In this document: one piece after another, positions 60,658 through 64,000 of the stretch
Layout of the letters: each line of letters opens with the position of its first letter
Numbering within the stretch: position 1 is the stretch's first letter
NCBI RefSeq assembly: GCF_027925155.1
Contig: NZ_BSDY01000008.1
Coordinates: 120,928 to 184,927 of the forward strand
Source of the DNA: Propionigenium maris DSM 9537
GTDB taxonomy: Bacteria > Fusobacteriota > Fusobacteriia > Fusobacteriales > Fusobacteriaceae
Length of the DNA: 64,000 nt
Direction of reading: 5' to 3'
Position numbers and translations under genes: made by a program
The notes under the pieces: generated by a model
Databases searched by the model: none
The model's input: the letters and a program-made list of their open reading frames with translations, nothing else
Told to the model about the DNA's origin: nothing

Positions 60658-60737
60658 TTACACCTCCCCCTAAAAAATAGTATACTTCTCTTAGGGGATT
60701 ATCCCCGTGCTATGAATGGTGAGAAGCGGAGGTAGGA

Positions 60738-61457
60738 ATGAAGGTAGATATTATATTTACAGCTGACGATATAAAGAGAGAGAAGATAGAGGGAAGAAAT
60801 ATAGTTGTTATAGATGTGCTGAGAGCAACAAGTGTTATGGTCACAGCCATGGCCAGGGGAGTGGAGGAGATCCATGTGTTCAAGGATGTAGAGGAGGTCT
60901 TTGAAGCAGGCCGTGGGAGGGTGGATGCCATCCTCTGTGGGGAGAGGAGGGGTCTCAAGGTAGAGGGATTCCACTATGGGAACTCCCCTCTGGAGTATGG
61001 AGAGGAGATAGAGGGAAAGAGGATGTATATGACCACCAGCAACGGGACCAAGGCTCTGGTGGGAAGCAATAGCGGAAGAAGGGTCTTTACCGGAAGCTTT
61101 CTCAACCTGGATGCAGTGGTTAAGAGGGTCCTAGAGGAGGATGAGGACCTTGTAGTGGTGTGTGCAGGTACCGACGGAGAGTTCTCCCTGGATGATGCTC
61201 TCTGTGCCGGGATGATAGCAGAGGGGATAGCCCAGAAGAAGAGGGAGGCTGAGTTTACAGATTCTGCCCTTGCCATGAGGGACATAGCTCTGGGGTGCAG
61301 GGAGCCCAAGGATAGGCTTGCAGGGAGCAGACACTACTCCTATCTTGAAAGCATAGATTTTCATGAGGACCTGGACTACTGCTTATCTTTAAATCTCTAC
61401 GATATCGTTCCAGAATACAGGGAGGGTGTGGTAAGAGCCGGTAGGCTTCAGGATTAA
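60738..61457 (+). CDS. comB: 2-phosphosulfolactate phosphatase family protein (ComB)
   Basis: Mg-dependent phosphatase first known from coenzyme M synthesis; widespread in bacteria without that coenzyme, where its substrate is uncertain. 239 residues: VVIDVLRATSVMVTAMARGVEEI, CGERRGLKVEGFHYGNSPLEY, YMTTSNGTKALVGS, FTGSFLNLDAV, VVVCAGTDGEFSLDDALCAGMI. CGGAGGTAGG ribosome site. Followed by a weak GGGGAC/GTCCC hairpin and then yvcK. Confidence 0.88.
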   Translation: MKVDIIFTADDIKREKIEGRNIVVIDVLRATSVMVTAMARGVEEIHVFKDVEEVFEAGRGRVDAILCGERRGLKVEGFHYGNSPLEYGEEIEGKRMYMTTSNGTKALVGSNSGRRVFTGSFLNLDAVVKRVLEEDEDLVVVCAGTDGEFSLDDALCAGMIAEGIAQKKREAEFTDSALAMRDIALGCREPKDRLAGSRHYSYLESIDFHEDLDYCLSLNLYDIVPEYREGVVRAGRLQD

Positions 61458-61534
61458 AAAAGGGGACAAAGTCCCTTACTTGTTTTCTCTGTGGAGGTTA
61501 CTATATAATATAGAATAGATCATGGAAGGATAAG

Positions 61535-62500
61535 GTGAAATTTATGTATATAAAACCAAAGGTAGTAGTTCTGGGAGGTGGAACAGGTCTTTCGGTAATC
61601 CTGAGGGGACTGAAACACTTTCCCGTGGATATAACGGCCATAGTAACTGTAGCTGATGACGGAGGAAGCAGCGGAAAGCTGAGAGATGAACTGGAGATCC
61701 CTGCACCGGGGGACCTCCGTAATGTAATGGTGGCCCTCTCGGAGATAGAGCCCCTTGTGGAGGATCTCCTTCAATACAGGTTTAAGGGGGACACCAGCCT
61801 TGCAGGTCACCCCCTGGGAAACCTACTTCTAGCTGCCATGGTGGGAGTGACGGGGGACCTTACAAGTGCCATGAAGGGACTTACCAATGTATTTGATATC
61901 AAGGGAAGGATCCTTCCCTCCACCTGCGATAAGGCGGTTCTTGTGGCGGAGATGGTGGATGGAACAAGGGTAGAGGGAGAATCCAAGATACCCAAGGCTG
62001 ACAAGAAGATAAAGAGGGTTTACTTTAAGGAGTCACCGGAGCCTGTAGAGGAGACCATAACAGCTGTGGAGGAGGCAGACCTCATAGTCCTTGGGATAGG
62101 AAGTCTCTATACAAGTATAATTCCAAACCTTCTTCCTGGAAGGATGAGAAGGGCTATCCTGAACTCCAGGGCTAAGAAGGTATATATCTGTAATGCTATG
62201 GAGCAGCCAGGGGAGACCAGGGGATACACCCTCAGCGACCACATCCAGGCTCTCCACAACCACATGGGAAGAAAATTCCTGGATGTAGTGGTGGCAGATA
62301 TAAGCCACATCCCAGAGGAAACACTAGAGCTCTACAGGGCTGAGGGAGTTGGCCCTGTTAAGGTAGACAGGGAGCGTTGTGAGGAGATGAACCTGGAGCT
62401 GATGGAGCAGAGGCTTATAGAGCTTGAAAAGGACACAGGAAAGATAAGGCACCATCCATATAAAACAGCTGCAGCTGTATACTCATTAATTGAACACTAA
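61535..62500 (+). CDS. yvcK: YvcK/CofD-like gluconeogenesis factor
   Basis: UDP-sugar-binding protein of the YvcK (GluconFact, CofD-like) family needed in Bacillus for growth on gluconeogenic carbon and for cell-wall synthesis. 321 residues: VVVLGGGTGLSVILRGLKHFPVDITAIVTVADDGGSSGKLRDEL, PAPGDLRNVMVALSE, AGHPLGNLLLAAM, IVLGIGSLYTSIIPNLLPGRMRRAI, YICNAMEQPGETRGYTLSDHIQAL. GTG 61535 used; ATG 61544 possible. The whiA and rapZ genes that accompany it in Gram-positives are absent. Ten bases from the next gene. Confidence 0.94.
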   Translation: MKFMYIKPKVVVLGGGTGLSVILRGLKHFPVDITAIVTVADDGGSSGKLRDELEIPAPGDLRNVMVALSEIEPLVEDLLQYRFKGDTSLAGHPLGNLLLAAMVGVTGDLTSAMKGLTNVFDIKGRILPSTCDKAVLVAEMVDGTRVEGESKIPKADKKIKRVYFKESPEPVEETITAVEEADLIVLGIGSLYTSIIPNLLPGRMRRAILNSRAKKVYICNAMEQPGETRGYTLSDHIQALHNHMGRKFLDVVVADISHIPEETLELYRAEGVGPVKVDRERCEEMNLELMEQRLIELEKDTGKIRHHPYKTAAAVYSLIEH

Positions 62501-62509
62501 GGAGAAACT

Positions 62510-63436
62510 ATGTATAAGTATGTATTTGGACCGGTACCCTCAAGAAGGCTGGGGGTATCCCTGGGAATAGATCTGGTGGAAGCCAAGACCTGTAACTTAA
62601 ACTGTATCTACTGTGAGTGCGGGGGGAATGCCCGTACCTACAGTGAGAGATGCGACTATGTGGATATAGAGGTGGTAAAGGAGGAGCTCCTGAAAGCTCT
62701 TGAGGATGTGACCCCAGACTACATTACCTTCTCGGGAAGCGGGGAGCCTACCCTCAATAAAAGTATCGGGAAACTCATCCAGTGGGTAAAGGAAAATACC
62801 CCCCACAAGGTGGCTGTGATAACCAACTCCACCACCCTTAATATGGAGGGGGTCATAGAGGAGCTGAAGATGGCAGATGTTATCATGCCATCTTTAGATG
62901 CTGTGAGCGAGGAAAACTTCCTTCAGATGAACAGACCCCACCCTACCCTTAAAGCATCGGATATACTGGAGGGGCTGAAGAAGCTCTCCAGGGAGTATGA
63001 GGGAAGGATCTACCTGGAGGTCTTCATCACAGCAGGGGTAAACGATACCCAGGAGGAGCTAAAAAAGTTCGCGGACTACCTGAAGGAGCTCAAGGTGGAC
63101 GGGGTACAGCTGAACACCCTGGCAAGACCTGGAGCTGTAGGATGGATAAAGCCAGCTACCTTTGAGAGGCTGGAGGAGATAAGAAGCTACTTTGAAGACA
63201 GGGGAATAGAGGGAGTGGAGATAATAAAGAAGTATAAGAGGAGGAGTCAGCTGGCAGGTTACTCCAGGAAGAATGAAAGTCTTATACTGAATATGCTCTC
63301 AAAACGTCCCTATACTCTGGAGGAGTTAGAGGGAGTAGTGGGGAAGGATCTGCATAAATATCTGGAGATTTTAGAGGCTGAAAACAAGGTGAAAAGTGTT
63401 TACCGTGACGAGGAGTTTTATGTGGAAAAACTGTAA
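62510..63436 (+). CDS. Radical SAM protein with C-terminal winged-helix-like part
   Basis: 308 residues. MYKYVFGPVPSRRLGVSLGIDL followed by the cluster motif KTCNLNCIYCECG (Cys28, Cys32, Cys35), then YITFSGSGEPTLN (SAM-binding GGE-like motif), VAVITNSTTL and FITAGVNDTQEEL. The last ~60 residues (ILNMLSKRPYTLEELEGVVGKDLHKYLEILEAENKVKSV) look like a winged helix. Members of this COG0731-like group are poorly characterised; a tRNA-wybutosine link of the archaeal branch should not be assumed. Probably co-transcribed with yvcK. Confidence 0.85.
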   Translation: MYKYVFGPVPSRRLGVSLGIDLVEAKTCNLNCIYCECGGNARTYSERCDYVDIEVVKEELLKALEDVTPDYITFSGSGEPTLNKSIGKLIQWVKENTPHKVAVITNSTTLNMEGVIEELKMADVIMPSLDAVSEENFLQMNRPHPTLKASDILEGLKKLSREYEGRIYLEVFITAGVNDTQEELKKFADYLKELKVDGVQLNTLARPGAVGWIKPATFERLEEIRSYFEDRGIEGVEIIKKYKRRSQLAGYSRKNESLILNMLSKRPYTLEELEGVVGKDLHKYLEILEAENKVKSVYRDEEFYVEKL

Positions 63437-63443
63437 AAACCTG

Positions 63444-63472
63444 TTGACAAACCTATGCTGCTGATATATAAT
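63444..63472 (+). promoter_or_regulatory. Consensus promoter of tRNA-Tyr
   Basis: TTGACA (63444-63449), 17 bases, TATAAT (63467-63472): perfect match. Confidence 0.9.
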
Positions 63473-63474
63473 TA

Positions 63475-63541
63475 CTGTGTTCTAATTTGAGTTATTTTAG
63501 GTATAAGTATTGCACTTTTGAGACTCAAAGTGGAACACAGT
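63475..63541 (+). other. Structured leader before tRNA-Tyr
   Basis: CTGTGTTC (63475-63482) pairs with GAACACAG (63534-63541), and TTTGAG (63486-63491) with CTCAAA (63525-63530), giving a long imperfect stem between the promoter and the tRNA. May be a processed precursor segment or a small RNA. Confidence 0.45.
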
Positions 63542-63570
63542 TATCATTTATGTAAAGCTTAAAATAAAAT

Positions 63571-63655
<85 letters not shown>

Positions 63656-63756
63656 TCTTACTACACAGCTCAACAACAAAAATTGGGAATTGTGTGGATT
63701 TTTTTTTAATAAACTTGTGTATAAAAATTTTATATAAAAAACCAGGAGGATTTTCA

Positions 63757-64000
63757 ATGGCTAAAGCAAAATTTGAAAGAAGTAAACCGCACGTTAACAT
63801 CGGAACTATCGGACACGTTGACCACGGTAAAACAACTACAACAGCAGCAATCTCAAAAGTTCTATCTGACGCTGGACTAGCTGAGAAGGTTGATTTCGAG
63901 AACATCGACCAGGCTCCAGAAGAGAGAGAAAGAGGAATCACTATCAACACTGCTCACATCGAGTATGAGACTGCTAACAGACACTACGCTCACGTTGACT
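63757..64000 (+). CDS. tuf: Elongation factor Tu (5' part, cut by window edge)
   Basis: Delivers aminoacyl-tRNA to the ribosome. The first 81 codons read [19 protein letters not shown] followed by [13 protein letters not shown] (G1 P-loop) and [19 protein letters not shown] (G2 switch region), unmistakable for EF-Tu. AGGAGGA ribosome site 8 bases before ATG 63757. Follows tRNA-Tyr by ~100 bases; may share its promoter, as no separate strong one is obvious. The remaining ~310 residues are beyond the window. Confidence 0.97.
   Translation, partial: MAKAKFERSKPHVNIGTIGHVDHGKTTTTAAISKVLSDAGLAEKVDFENIDQAPEERERGITINTAHIEYETANRHYAHVD

Overview
The window looks like a chromosomal segment of a Gram-negative anaerobe of the phylum Fusobacteriota (a Propionigenium/Ilyobacter-like organism is my best guess; no rRNA is present to test it). 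The reasons are: lipopolysaccharide genes (kdsA, kdsD, a heptose epimerase, a family 9 glycosyltransferase) and an outer-membrane barrel protein together with lipoproteins; anaerobic enzymes (two-domain rubrerythrin, oxygen-independent HemZ-type enzyme, several radical SAM proteins); strongly purine-rich coding strands with heavy AGA/AGG/ATA use; and many GTG/TTG starts behind strong AGGAGG sites. Most genes lie on the + strand.

Layout. 1-3 kb: a BrnQ amino-acid carrier (cut by the window edge) and a CBS/DRTGG family II pyrophosphatase, both on the minus strand. 3-9.3 kb: ligA, secA and a lipoprotein. 9.3-15.4 kb: a GT9 glycosyltransferase facing an OmpR/histidine-kinase pair, then a CWC mini-protein, a PHP phosphoesterase, heptose epimerase and uppP. 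15.5-19.7 kb: pilT, pilC, a hemZ-like gene and a membrane-anchored ComEA-like protein. 19.8-25 kb: patatin, AraC regulator, rsgA, acetyltransferase, methyltransferase. 25.4-29.7 kb: a tdk-bioD fusion, a TruA-like protein with a KH-like tail, an HD protein and a large radical SAM protein. 30-33.7 kb: aroF, then pgeF and three exported proteins. 33.8-35 kb: trpS behind a Trp-rich leader peptide. 35-44.5 kb: M32 peptidase, ROK kinase, porin-like protein, murE, kdsA, an aminotransferase, kdsD. 44.7-46.6 kb: four tRNA genes, then infC-rpmI-rplT. 47-53 kb: TPR, DnaJ-like and DUF2721 proteins, glmU-prs, a tsaC-type gene. 53-58 kb: a repeat-rich zone with an A+T-rich OLD-like ATPase/TOPRIM gene, a HAD phosphatase and a rubrerythrin. 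58-64 kb: acetate transporter, a broken lysozyme gene, a second HAD phosphatase, comB, yvcK, radical SAM protein, tRNA-Tyr and the start of tuf.

The strongest unusual signals are: (1) a complete ribosome-mediated attenuator in front of trpS, with a 14-residue leader peptide carrying three Trp codons and mutually exclusive hairpins; (2) a LigA whose zinc finger is split by a second helix-hairpin-helix module; (3) a thymidine kinase fused in frame to dethiobiotin synthetase; (4) two families of dispersed intergenic repeats whose copies keep helices by compensating base changes and share a terminal hairpin; and (5) an A+T-rich OLD-like gene between copies of these repeats. All functions are read from sequence motifs recognised by eye; no database search was run.
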